From NCBI GenBank assembly GCA_951394045.1, contig OX595987.1, positions 3,286,001-3,350,000 of the forward strand: DNA of 64,000 nt. Direction: 5' to 3'. The translations under genes were made by a program, and so were the position numbers. This stretch comes from Nitzschia sp. DOCU1. Taxonomy: Eukaryota; Bacillariophyta; Bacillariophyceae; Bacillariales; Bacillariaceae. Shown one piece after another: positions 20,573 through 29,687 of the stretch (the stretch's first letter is position 1; each line of letters starts with the position of its first letter). The notes under the pieces were generated by a model, which had not been told where the DNA came from, did no database searches, and worked only from the letters and a program-made list of their open reading frames with translations.

Positions 20573-20783
20573 TGGAATTTGTAAAATACAGTATGACATC
20601 AGCGCGAGTCGACTACTTTGAATGGAATAATTGACCCAAAAATTCCACAGTTTTGGTCCACTCCCGGGTGGAATCGCCACGTCAACACCATGAAAATTCC
20701 ACCAACTCCCAAGACGGTATTGGTATTTCTACATACGGGAAAATGGAATTTCGGTACAAAAGATACCACATGGGTGGAATTTT
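20573..20783. repeat. Cluster of TGGAATTT / AAATTCCA motifs
   Basis: About seven copies of the core TGGAAT or its complement occur in 210 bp, at about 20573, 20623, 20639, 20669, 20693, 20743 and 20774. Two copies form a perfect 11-bp inverted repeat, AAAATTCCACC (20693-20703) and GGTGGAATTTT (20773-20783). They lie 230-440 bp upstream of the SET gene ATG, so they could be transcription-factor sites or a degraded repeat. Confidence 0.55.
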
Positions 20784-21008
20784 GGGCCTTACGTACAAAG
20801 AGTACGTAGCTATCGGGTCTGGACGGAACACTTGGACCGAAACGGTCGACAGACAGACATATCTCTACGCACGTCACCGGCCCTTTCACCATCCTCAATC
20901 CTTCTCGACATCATCAGAATCACCCATCACATCAAATGATGGGTCGGCACAAATCCTGAGCGACAACGGAGAGAAGGAGAGTAGTTAATCCAGCATTCGA
21001 ATGACAAA

Positions 21009-22172
21009 ATGGTGCAGCAGCGGATGTTAGTGCTATGCACTCTGCTGTTTTCTTTCCTCATTTCCAATGTGAACTCATTGGCCGCCAAGGGGAAGAAATC
21101 CGCAACCGGAAGATCCAGCGGGGGTGGTTTTGGTTCCAGGCCGACAACATTGCTTCACATCCCCGACACCTCCGAGTCCACCCAAAAGCTTCTGCAGTTT
21201 CTCAAAGCACAAAAGGCGGAAGGCCTCGGTGACGTTGAAGTCGGCTACGGCCAAGATAGTGGCGTCCGCGGCTTGTTCGCAAACAAAAACTTCAAGCAAG
21301 GTCAATTGCTGTGCAAGGTCCCGTCGGACTGCGCCCTGGCCCTCAGCGACCCCGAAAAGAACGGAGAAGACGCTCCTACTTTGGCCCACGGTGGAGCAAA
21401 TTTCCTGAACATGTACATGAAACCAGCAAACGCCCGCAAATTATGGGCTCCGTATTTGGATACGTTGCCAGCAATGGGATCAGCTCAATTCGATCCGACG
21501 CCTGATTTCTTTTCAGACGAAGAGCTGCAGTTGCTCGAATTTCCACGACTTATTCGTCAGGCAAAGAAGCGCCGAGAGCAAATTCAGCAGGTTGCTGTGG
21601 AGATGGGCGTGGATAAAGATGAGTTGCAGTTCGCTACGTGGCTAGCAGCATCCAGGGCGTTCTGTATCTCTATTACGGGTCCGCCGTCAGATGAGGAGGC
21701 CGATCAACCAAGGTTTGATGAACGAGGGCAAATCATCACCAAGGCGGGCGAACCGAAAAGCATTCGCGTACTTGTACCATTCATAGATCTCGCAAATCAC
21801 AATTCGGACCAGCCAAACGCCAAGTTAACCTTGATCGACCCGGAAAAGGACGAAGCGTGGTTTGCGCTTGAGGCGACACGACCAATTGCTGCCGGAAAAG
21901 AGGTTGTAATCGCTTATGGAAGCGGAATTGAATCATCCGTGGAACTTCTATTGAATTATGGGTTTGTTCCGCGATCGAACAAGATTGACGAGTTCATGCT
22001 GAAAAAGGGCGGGGATGAGGTCATTACTAGTCTTGACGGCTGGACAACGACCCTGGAGGAAGACAAAACCATGCTATCAATGTTGGAAGGAAGCGATGAC
22101 GAGGATACTCTCAAAAAGATTTTGAGATTTCGAATTCGTCTGAAAGAATCGTACAATAGTTCAGAAAACTAG
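21009..22172 (+). CDS. SET-domain protein methyltransferase, Rubisco-LSMT-like, organelle signal
   Basis: A 387-aa single-exon gene. It belongs to the SETD/LSMT class of lysine methyltransferases acting on non-histone proteins such as Rubisco large subunit and aldolases. Motifs are DSGVRGLFANKNFKQGQLL (SET-N), the SET-I helical insert, RVLVPFIDLANHNSDQPNA (the conserved D-x-x-N-H substrate/SAM motif), EVVIAYGSG and LLLNYGFVPRSN. The N-terminus MVQQRMLVLCTLLFSFLIS is a signal peptide. The likely cleavage VNS|LAAKGKKSATGRSS leaves Leu at +1 followed by a basic, Ser-rich stretch, a tolerated variant of the diatom plastid signal, so plastid import is plausible. The Rubisco-binding C-terminal domain is short. 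Substrate is not determined by sequence. Confidence 0.87.
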   Translation: MVQQRMLVLCTLLFSFLISNVNSLAAKGKKSATGRSSGGGFGSRPTTLLHIPDTSESTQKLLQFLKAQKAEGLGDVEVGYGQDSGVRGLFANKNFKQGQLLCKVPSDCALALSDPEKNGEDAPTLAHGGANFLNMYMKPANARKLWAPYLDTLPAMGSAQFDPTPDFFSDEELQLLEFPRLIRQAKKRREQIQQVAVEMGVDKDELQFATWLAASRAFCISITGPPSDEEADQPRFDERGQIITKAGEPKSIRVLVPFIDLANHNSDQPNAKLTLIDPEKDEAWFALEATRPIAAGKEVVIAYGSGIESSVELLLNYGFVPRSNKIDEFMLKKGGDEVITSLDGWTTTLEEDKTMLSMLEGSDDEDTLKKILRFRIRLKESYNSSEN

Positions 22173-22242
22173 TATTCTACATTTATCCAGACGATTACAC
22201 CACTCTAGGAAAAGTAAGTGAGAAAACACAGGACACGATGGA

Positions 22243-25021
22243 TTACAAATGCTTCTTCCCTTTGAGAAGCATGGTCGTCGCGAGTCCTTCCGGGGTCAAG
22301 TCTGCCCTAGTAATCGTACCCACGATTTGATTATGTTTGTTGACAACTGGCAAAAACCTTAGACCCATGGTGCGGAACAGTTCGTATGTGCGCTGAACAA
22401 GACAAGGGAAGCAACAAAACCAAGTAAGTAAAATAGCAGTATTGATGCACCTGTCTTCAAACAGAAATCACTCACTGCAACGGATGTCGACTCTTGGATC
22501 GAAATTGGGGACTGATTCGTATAGGGGCGCAAATCCAAAACACAAGAGCGATCTTTTGGGCTGATCCGGAGCTCGTCGACAGTCGGTCTGTGGGAAAGCG
22601 CTTTCTCAACTTCTTCGTAACCTGCAATTGGTACAAAGGTCTGGCCGTGCGCTTCGATAAAGTTCGAGAGGACTCCAGAATCTACATGTCTCGAGCGATT
22701 CCCAAAACTCCTTAGCTTGAGCAACATAATGAGAGCATGACGGTCGATCGTGCCGAACAGAATATCATTGTTCTCTTTGTCGACAACAGGAAAAACAGAA
22801 TGGTCGGTAGTTTTCAAGAAATCGTAAATGACCCCAACCTTCTCAACTGGTTGGAAGAAGCAGACGTATTTTCCCATCACCTGGCCAGCTTGAACACTTT
22901 CAGAGACAAGAAGTCAGCAAAATGAGCGATCGAGCGGTCAACAGGCGTCAGTCACAACACCGCTAAACTTACTCGTGGTGCCGTGCTGTCGTCTTCAGCT
23001 CTGCTTCAAGGAATTGAACTCCTTTCTTAAGGTGGATATGGATGTGGTAAAGATCTGTATTGAAACATTCACCACAAAGTCTTGCCGTCATGAGCGTCAA
23101 CATCAAAGGTAAAACAAATTGCTCATTTCCAGTACACTCCAGCAAAATCACCGTCAAACTAATGGTCATTCTTGCCATTCCACCAAGCACAGCCGCTGCT
23201 CCAATCAGAGCGTAAGTGTTGCTGAAAGCAAGCTGAGGGTAAAGTTTCAGTGAAATGTTTCCCCACAATCTACCAAATACAGCACCCGACAGAAGACTGG
23301 GCACAAAGAGCCCTGATGGAATAGCAATCCCATAGGTCACAACGGCTAGTGAGATGTAGGATAGAAAGAAGATCGCCAAGGCTCCGTTGCTGAATGTATG
23401 GCGGCGTTGGTGGAAAAGTTGGCGGATCGCCACCCCTGGTTCAGTAAATATTAACGATGCCAATTCATTGTATTCATCCTCCGGATTGCACAGAAAAGGT
23501 ACAAGTTCACTGATAAGTTCCACCTCGGCTTCGGAAGTGTAAGCATCAACTTTCGGCAATGGCGTGCATTTAGCCCACAATAGAGGCAACACGAAGGAAA
23601 CAATTGAAACCAACAAGGAGACGACCATGACTTCTATGAACCGACGCTTCTTGGAATGGTTCACATTCTTCATCCGCCAATGGGTAATCCGTTCGTTAGT
23701 GTCATTGAAAACAGCCCCAATTAGCCCCCCAATGATTCCAATCATCACAAAAGGAAGCAGCTCGAACACAGAAAAGCTAGACTCTCGCCCTTCGTAGACG
23801 AAATTTCCAAACGAAAACAATTTGTTGAATCCAACCTTTCCAAAAGCCGAACCGATGGTATTCAGCATCAATAGGGTAGTGAAGGCGATCATTGAGCAGA
23901 AAAATGTACGCCAAGTCAACGACGGCGACCAATAGCTGGCTCCTTCTTCAAGAGAGAATAAAATGCCACCGATTGGGGCTGAAAACGCTGTGCATACACC
24001 TGCTGCCGCCCCACAAGCAACAAAGTCTCGCTTCTCTCGGTCGTTCCGTGTTTGGCCGGATGAAATGGTAGACGCCACAACTGCCCCGGAATGAACCATT
24101 GGTCCCTCTTTTCCTACAGGCAGTCCGGCAGCAACTGAACAGGTTACGCCTAGAACCTTGCATAAAAGTGTCAATGGTGCGCCGACCCGAGGCAAGTCGA
24201 TACCGTTCAGGTAGCATTTGACTTCGGGAATTCCGGAACCTTTTGGTCGGGATCGTATGAGTTATGTTCAGGGTCGTACACAGCTTTTGCCTTGGCTCAC
24301 ACAACTTACCGGCAGCGACCGGTTCGATCCATACGAACATCGACGCGATGCAAGCAAATAAACCCTGAATCAAAACAAAGCTCACAAACGCAAAAAACGT
24401 CTGGCCTCTTTCTAACAACCCGTTGACGTGCTCAAATTTTCCCTTTGTGAATACAACCATCAATAGTTAGTAGTAGATCAAATATTGCGCAACTGAAGCA
24501 ATTAATCTCGCATCCACGTACCTCGATGAAATGAATGGACACCAAATTGCAAAAGTACGCTACACACCCCTGAGTAATTGCCAGCAGGGCAGTCAACAAG
24601 TATCGCATGAAAATCTTGTGTTTTCCTTGGTTCCAATACATACCGCGATGCTTGTAGTGATCAAGAGATAGATAGGCCCTCCAGGCATCCGAGTCTTCAA
24701 GGTCGTATGACAAAGAATCCATGGCCTTCCCATCGCCGCCGTGGTGGCCACCTTTTGGCAAAACGCCAATGCCATCGCTCCGAATCCTGGAGCTCGTCAT
24801 TTGATATGATCTTGCTTTTCCTCTTGACGAACCAAATGACACAGGTCGACATGTGGTGTGAAGGATTTGTCAGATGTGGCTCTCCACCGATAAAGGGATC
24901 CTAGAAGTATCATACCGGTCTCTTCTTCCTGATGATTCTGGGAAACTGGCGCAGCAGAAGAAAAAGTGTCGTTCTTGCGTTCCGCCGTAGAGCATGGTAC
25001 TGGGTCTACGTAGACAAACAT
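22243..25021 (-). CDS. ClC-7-type chloride/proton exchanger
   Basis: Exons are 25021-24916, 24820-24522, 24442-24310, 24239-22973, 22896-22476 and 22392-22243 (791 aa). The introns are 70-95 nt; the first splice is the least certain. Splicing restores the signature AAG-SGIPEVKCYLNGI. Filter motifs are present: GSGIP (Ser, the chloride rather than nitrate type), GKEGPMVHSG with gating Glu224, and GGILFSLEEGASYW with the proton Glu near 278, both as in exchangers rather than channels. Later come ARMTISLTVILLECTG and two CBS domains (FFQPVEKVGVIYDFL... and ...LFRTMGLRFLPVVN). Homologues acidify and load chloride into lysosomes or vacuoles. An acidic, Ser-rich N-terminus precedes the first membrane helix (YLLTALLAITQGCVAYFC). 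The gene shares a 147-bp promoter with the small gene at 25169. Confidence 0.93.
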
Positions 25022-25168
25022 GTCCAGATACGGTGATGTGAATCACAAAAATGAGAAGCTGGCTTAAAATTCCGCAAGGTTGGCGGCAGTTCCAAAAAGT
25101 GTCACTGCAGATCCTGCCTCGAGCTACCGTAGTGCAATGCATCTCACGTGTCGATCACAAAAATCAAC
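25022..25168. promoter_or_regulatory. Bidirectional promoter, ClC exchanger / tail-anchored protein
   Basis: Only 147 bp separate the two divergent ATG codons (25021 minus, 25169 plus), so the transcription signals of both genes must overlap here or lie in their 5' ends. The region contains CTGCAG and CACGTG-like (TCACGTGTCG, 25144-25153) sequence; the CACGTG core is a possible E-box/G-box. Confidence 0.45.
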
Positions 25169-25835
25169 ATGCCGGTTTCATTTAGCGAAGAGGAAGAATA
25201 CGTAAGTGAAATAAAGTTTTGCTTGTCGTTGGGCCGGGACTCGACAGAGATATTCCCCGAACTGACCCCTTGCTTCACGATGATTCATCTTTCTTGTTTT
25301 TAAAAAGAAACTCGTAGGCCATGGGTCGAACGGCATGTCCTACGGTGGCTTGGAAGATGGGAGCGAAATCGACCCGCTATCCGGGGATGACGAAGAAAGC
25401 ACACGTAGTTTCCTGAACGGCAAGTCAAAACTTGCCATGCACGCATCGAACCTGTTCCAGTCAAGAAGACTTGCAGCTTCCTTCGTGGAAGACGAAATAG
25501 CGCTTGCGCCGACATTGTTATCGCATAATGTTGCGCTTGTTACGGATCCCAATTTGACGCACGGACAACAGGGACAGTTTTATTACGCTGTCGATTCATT
25601 TTACAACACGAAGGAGGATCCTGAATACGCTTTGACAGTCAATGATAGCATCTACAGGCGAATGATTGAAGAAATTGCTAGCGGAAGAAATGTCCCTTGC
25701 GGCTTGTATTTTTGCTGTCATGGAGGAGACGGAGCCCACACTGGCTTGTCGCATGACGACCATGTGGATATTCGGCTTGCATGGGCCGCCATCGCCTGTA
25801 TCTTTGCGGGGATGTTTGCAACTGCGGTCTACTAA
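25169..25835 (+). CDS. Small tail-anchored membrane protein
   Basis: Exons are 25169-25201 (MPVSFSEEEEY) and 25308-25835 (186 aa). The 106-nt intron starts GTAAGTG; the acceptor AAAAG at 25307 keeps phase 0, whereas the nearer TAG at 25317 would break the frame. The protein is acidic and soluble for most of its length, with a Cys/His patch (CGLYFCCHGGDGAHTG) before a single C-terminal membrane span, LAWAAIACIFAGMFATAVY, ending directly at the stop. This is the layout of tail-anchored proteins. No family is recognised. Its divergent pairing with the ClC gene may mean shared regulation. Confidence 0.65.
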
Positions 25836-26194
25836 GGAGATGCGGTGAGGTCATCGTTGACGAGAAAGAAAGATATTTGTTGAACCCGATAGACGTCTCC
25901 ATCTTCGAATAATCTTTGTCTTTACGTTCTTATCCAGAAGAGCTCGACGAAAGACCTCGTACCAATTTTGTTCTGATCAAAAACTGGTCCCTGTGCTGTT
26001 TCTTTTGCTAAAAAAGAAAGTGGAAGCAGTCGCGGCGCAAGGCAATCCTGTAGTCATCACACGCAAACGTCTTCCTCGCGTCATGAAATAGAACATCAAT
26101 CACAAATTTTATCCGGACCAACGGTCATAAAAAGTAGAGGATATTGAAATCCTTGTGTTCTGATCTATTTGGATCCATTACATCTTGCCTAGAA
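25836..26194. other. Intergenic spacer
   Basis: This 359-bp spacer separates the tail-anchored protein gene from the cathepsin Z gene on the same strand. Nothing coding or repeated was recognised; the promoter of the cathepsin gene is presumably within it. Confidence 0.3.
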
Positions 26195-27487
26195 ATGTTC
26201 CTCCGTTCTGCCCAAGTTGTCGTGGCTCTGGCTGCCGCTCTTGTTTCCCCAGTGGAATCCACAGAGAGATCAGATGCTACCTCCCCCAAACGTCACAACG
26301 AGTACCTGGTCATGGAAGGACATACTGTCCGCGACATGTTTCACTCGCCCCTCCCTCACACATACATCGAGGAAGATGATCTCCCTGATAGTTTCAATTG
26401 GGGGAACGTCAATGGGTATTCTTATTTGACTCACTCGTTGAATCAGCACATCCCACAATATTGTGGCAGCTGCTGGGCCCACGGCGCGCTGTCGGCGTTG
26501 TCTGACCGCATCAAGATTACAAACTCTTCAAAAGATGAAATCAACCTTTCCATTCAATACATCCTCAATTGTGGGACTCATGTTGCTGGAAGGTAAGCAT
26601 TGACACCATTTCTTCAGGCATTTTCGTTTGTGTGAAATATTTTTGCGCCGACCGTTCACAAATCATTTGCTTCTCCCCGCCCTATGTAGTTGTCATGGTG
26701 GATCACATACTGGCGCGTACGAGTTTATCAGCCAGACTGGCTTTGTACCCTACGATACTTGCTCTCCGTACTTGGCGTGTTCGTCAGAATCCAAGGAAGG
26801 CTTTTGCAAGTATATAGACACGTCGTGCAGCGCAGCTTGCACAACCTGCAATACATTCACCGAAAATGGAGGTGCTTGCAATGAAATTGACTACTTTCCC
26901 AATTCCACGGTCGCAGAATACGGAACTTATAGTATCATGTCTTCGCCAAATGATATTGTGCACCGTCTCAAGTCGGAAATCTACGCTAGAGGGCCAATTG
27001 CGTAAGTTAATTTTTTCGCCTCCTCCAAAAAGGTGCCTCTCGTCATGGACCCGACATCTTACAATTTCATTAATCTGATTACAGTACTGGAGTGAATGCA
27101 GAGCCCTTGGTTGAATATCAGGGTGGAATTGTCCGTGACACTAAATTTTGGCACATGATGGTGAACCACATTGTGAGCATCGTTGGCTGGGGTCTGGATG
27201 AAGAGACTGGTGACACCTTCTGGATTGTGCGCAACTCTTGGGGGCAGTATTGGGGTGAAATGGGTTATTTCCGTATCTTGGCGGGGCACAATGCCCTAGG
27301 TATTGAAATGGAAGCAGCATGGGCAACCCCTGGTGTCTTTACGGTCAACAACTTTGCTGGTTACGAAGATGGTTCAAACTGTCACCAGGCCGCTGAGTAC
27401 CAAGATCCCTCGAAGAACCTTGAGGGTTTGAAGCGCCGCTTGATGAATGACAAGAAACAACCTCCTATGAGACGTATTCGTGCATAG
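26195..27487 (+). CDS. CTSZ: Cathepsin Z (X)-like cysteine protease, copy 1
   Basis: A papain-family (C1A) protease of the cathepsin X/Z type, a carboxypeptidase of lysosomes or the secretory route. Exons are 26195-26592, 26690-27001 and 27085-27487 (370 aa); the introns are 97 and 83 nt. [20 protein letters not shown] is a signal peptide. The active site is [15 protein letters not shown] (Cys93), with the H-I-P insertion typical of cathepsin Z, then His265 in [13 protein letters not shown] and Asn287 in [15 protein letters not shown]. The propeptide is short, again as in cathepsin Z. Compared with animal enzymes there is an extra C-terminal tail of about 40 residues ending basic ([11 protein letters not shown]). 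A close paralogue lies at 36708-38002 on the other strand, with no intron in common. Confidence 0.95.
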
Positions 27488-27661
27488 AGTAGGCATGGGC
27501 TAATCATCATGTTCCAAAAATGTTCTCTCTATTAGCGTTCTATAGTAAATTTTGAGATAGCTTCTAAATTCGAAATGTGTCGTTGCATTCCACTCTGGTG
27601 CCGAACGACTCTGTAGGATGGCTTTCAAAATCATCCTCGAGTCGGAGCAATCAATGGCTTT

Positions 27662-28876
27662 CTAAACGACTCCTTGGCTTCTGGCGCCCCTGCAGAAAAA
27701 GCGTTTCACCGTATCCACAACGTTTTCCATGGTCTCGTCTAATGCTTGCACCGGCAAAAGCAAGTCTGTGACCATGCGCCCCCGCTTGACTCGTTCGGCT
27801 TCCTTCTCGGCTTCTTTGACTTCTCGCCGTGTGTATCCTGCCTGTTTCAGAAGAAGGAAGCGACGATCATAGTAGCTCAGCAACAAGTCGTGCGCCGCAC
27901 GACGAGGCTGCCGAGATTCTTCGTAATGATCGATCGTTTGAGTTTCTTCGGCCTCATAATCCCAGTCGAGCTGGACGGGAGGACCGAAGCTACAACTTGG
28001 ATTGTCTGAGATCGCAGGAGGATATTCACGAATGCTCAAGCTAGAAAAGGAGACCGCCCTCTGCAGGCTTCCTTCGCTAGTGGTCTTCTTCACGTGCATA
28101 CCGTGTCCAATTGACGAGATCTTTTTCAACGAAGGTTTCTTCGTTAACATGGGAACTGGCGCGGCAACGTTACCGTATCCAGTTTGGGCCATGCACTCGA
28201 GCGGCAATGAGAGAGCCCGATCACCAGGATTCAGCCTCGTGAACACTCGGAATGCTGTAGAGTCGGTCTCTTTAGTGGATACTGATGCAACATCTTCGTC
28301 TGCATGGACCTCGAGGAAAAAGCCAGAAGAGCCCGCTGATTTCGTTCGCGTATACGTAAGGCTACCTAGGCCCGACCAATGCGCACTTGTCTCTTCCATT
28401 ACTTGCCCGAACATATTGCGCTTGGGTGACGGCTTGAGGCCGGCTTTGCTGCTGAGCTCGGCGGGCGAGACATCTATCACTGAAACCGGCGAAGCCTGCT
28501 TAGTCACTGAGGAAGATTCCCCAAGAAAAAACTCTTCCAGCTGCACCAGAGCTGCTTGCCTGCGCTGCTGCTGCTCCACGAGCTTCGTGACCTGCTGCTT
28601 TGTGCTAGAATCGTTTCGTTGCTCCTCTGACACATCAACGTTATCGTCCATCGGACAAAAGAAATCGTCGTCTTCGCTTCGAATCGAATCTGCGAGTTGG
28701 GACGAGGAGATGGCTCGATCCTCAGGGATGGTACTCTGCTCTACCACACTTCTCATGAAATCTTGCGCATCTTCCGACAGATTCACTGGAACCGAATTGG
28801 ATCGTTTTGCCGACGTAATCGGTTTTTGCTTGGATGAGGATTGCTTCCTCCTTTGATACATGCTCATGGACATCAT
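27662..28876 (-). CDS. Hypothetical protein with a conserved diatom-type motif
   Basis: A 404-aa single-exon gene. Most of it is Ser/Gln-rich low complexity, with a coiled-coil-like KQQVTKLVEQQQRRQAALVQ segment. Residues about 272-305 read VSFSSLSIREYPPAISDNP followed by SCSFGPPVQLDWDYE, which I recognise as a motif repeated in many uncharacterised diatom and stramenopile proteins (F-S-x-x-x-x-R-E-Y ... DNP-S-x-S-x-G-P-P ... W-x-[YF]). The C-terminal region is a charged helix (REVKEAEKEAERVKRGRM). No signal peptide or membrane span. The role of the motif family is unknown to me; it may be a protein-interaction element. Confidence 0.78.
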   Translation of the reverse strand: MMSMSMYQRRKQSSSKQKPITSAKRSNSVPVNLSEDAQDFMRSVVEQSTIPEDRAISSSQLADSIRSEDDDFFCPMDDNVDVSEEQRNDSSTKQQVTKLVEQQQRRQAALVQLEEFFLGESSSVTKQASPVSVIDVSPAELSSKAGLKPSPKRNMFGQVMEETSAHWSGLGSLTYTRTKSAGSSGFFLEVHADEDVASVSTKETDSTAFRVFTRLNPGDRALSLPLECMAQTGYGNVAAPVPMLTKKPSLKKISSIGHGMHVKKTTSEGSLQRAVSFSSLSIREYPPAISDNPSCSFGPPVQLDWDYEAEETQTIDHYEESRQPRRAAHDLLLSYYDRRFLLLKQAGYTRREVKEAEKEAERVKRGRMVTDLLLPVQALDETMENVVDTVKRFFCRGARSQGVV

Positions 28877-29687
28877 GGTACCGGTTCGACTGCGAGAAGA
28901 TCTTTCTCACTCTGATTTAACCTCAACTTTTCGAACGTCACAAATTCTCAGATCTCGTAATGTCGCCGGCGGGAAATCGCTATGCCTTCTTGCACCTCTT
29001 TGTGTGGTCTCTGTTCACTTCCTTGGTCTGAAAGAGTAGTTCCGATGTTGGGCCGCTACTCCGCACCCGTCCACGAACTAAGGAAGGCGAAGAGAAAGCT
29101 TTCTTCCCGTTTTTTTGGACTGCCGATCAATGCACATGCGTGGGCATGCTGGTCTCGCCAATCGGAATTCTCAAACAGAACTTTGAATCGTCGCGCATGT
29201 GCGGCGCACAGACAGTACTGTGTACATCGAACGTGTACTTCGCAGTGTGCGAAAGCTACCGCAGTGCATGACGTGCACCACTTTTCATGGATACACGCCA
29301 TTCGTTTCCATCGCCACGCCAGCAACTGCAACATGTCCATCCGTTCTGATAAGTGACGTAACGAATTTCCATTTAATAAAACAGAAGTTGCGACATCTAT
29401 GGGACATTTGAATTGTTCCCAGTTGTACCGTACAGTAGCCTGGCCGAAAACCGACAGTGAGCACGGACAGGGAATTCGGAATTTATTAAAATCGTGACAA
29501 TACAGAAATCCTACGATCTTTCGTCCAGCCACCGTCCGTTCATCGCGATTTCCCGCCAACCACCACTTTTGCCTCCCGCTTTTTGTCAAGCGGCGATAGA
29601 CCGGTGATGATCCTTTTCTTCATCAGAGTTTGCTCATTTGTCAAACAATTTGAAAAGACGACACCGTCAAATAACTTGCTGATAAAG
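28877..29687. promoter_or_regulatory. Divergent intergenic region with two TGACGT sites
   Basis: The 811 bp between the minus-strand hypothetical gene and NOG2 contain no convincing gene; a 177-codon minus frame here starts at a non-ATG codon and lacks any motif. TGACGT occurs at 29269-29274 (inside GTGCATGACGTGCAC) and 29354-29359 (AGTGACGTAAC). TGACGT is the core of bZIP/CRE sites and of the CO2/cAMP-responsive elements described upstream of a Phaeodactylum carbonic anhydrase gene; function here is untested. Confidence 0.35.

Larger units (their letters stand above)
19095..21008. other. Long intergenic region (1.9 kb)
   Basis: The region contains many short GTAC/TAGTAC palindromes around 19130-19290 and 19680-19770, an alternating CGCGCGCG run near 19320, a decayed minus-strand reading frame (20027-20434) and a cluster of AAAATTCCAC-type motifs (20573-20783) upstream of the SET gene. 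No tRNA or other RNA gene was recognised. Confidence 0.4.

Noticed and set aside
28002..28856. 284-codon plus-strand ORF
   Set aside because: It is antisense to the Ser/Gln-rich hypothetical gene at 27662-28876; the Ser/Cys-rich translation is a mirror of low-complexity codons.
29056..29589. 177-codon minus-strand ORF upstream of NOG2
   Set aside because: Begins at a non-ATG codon, has no motif and fills a promoter region; its Cys/Trp/His content looks random.
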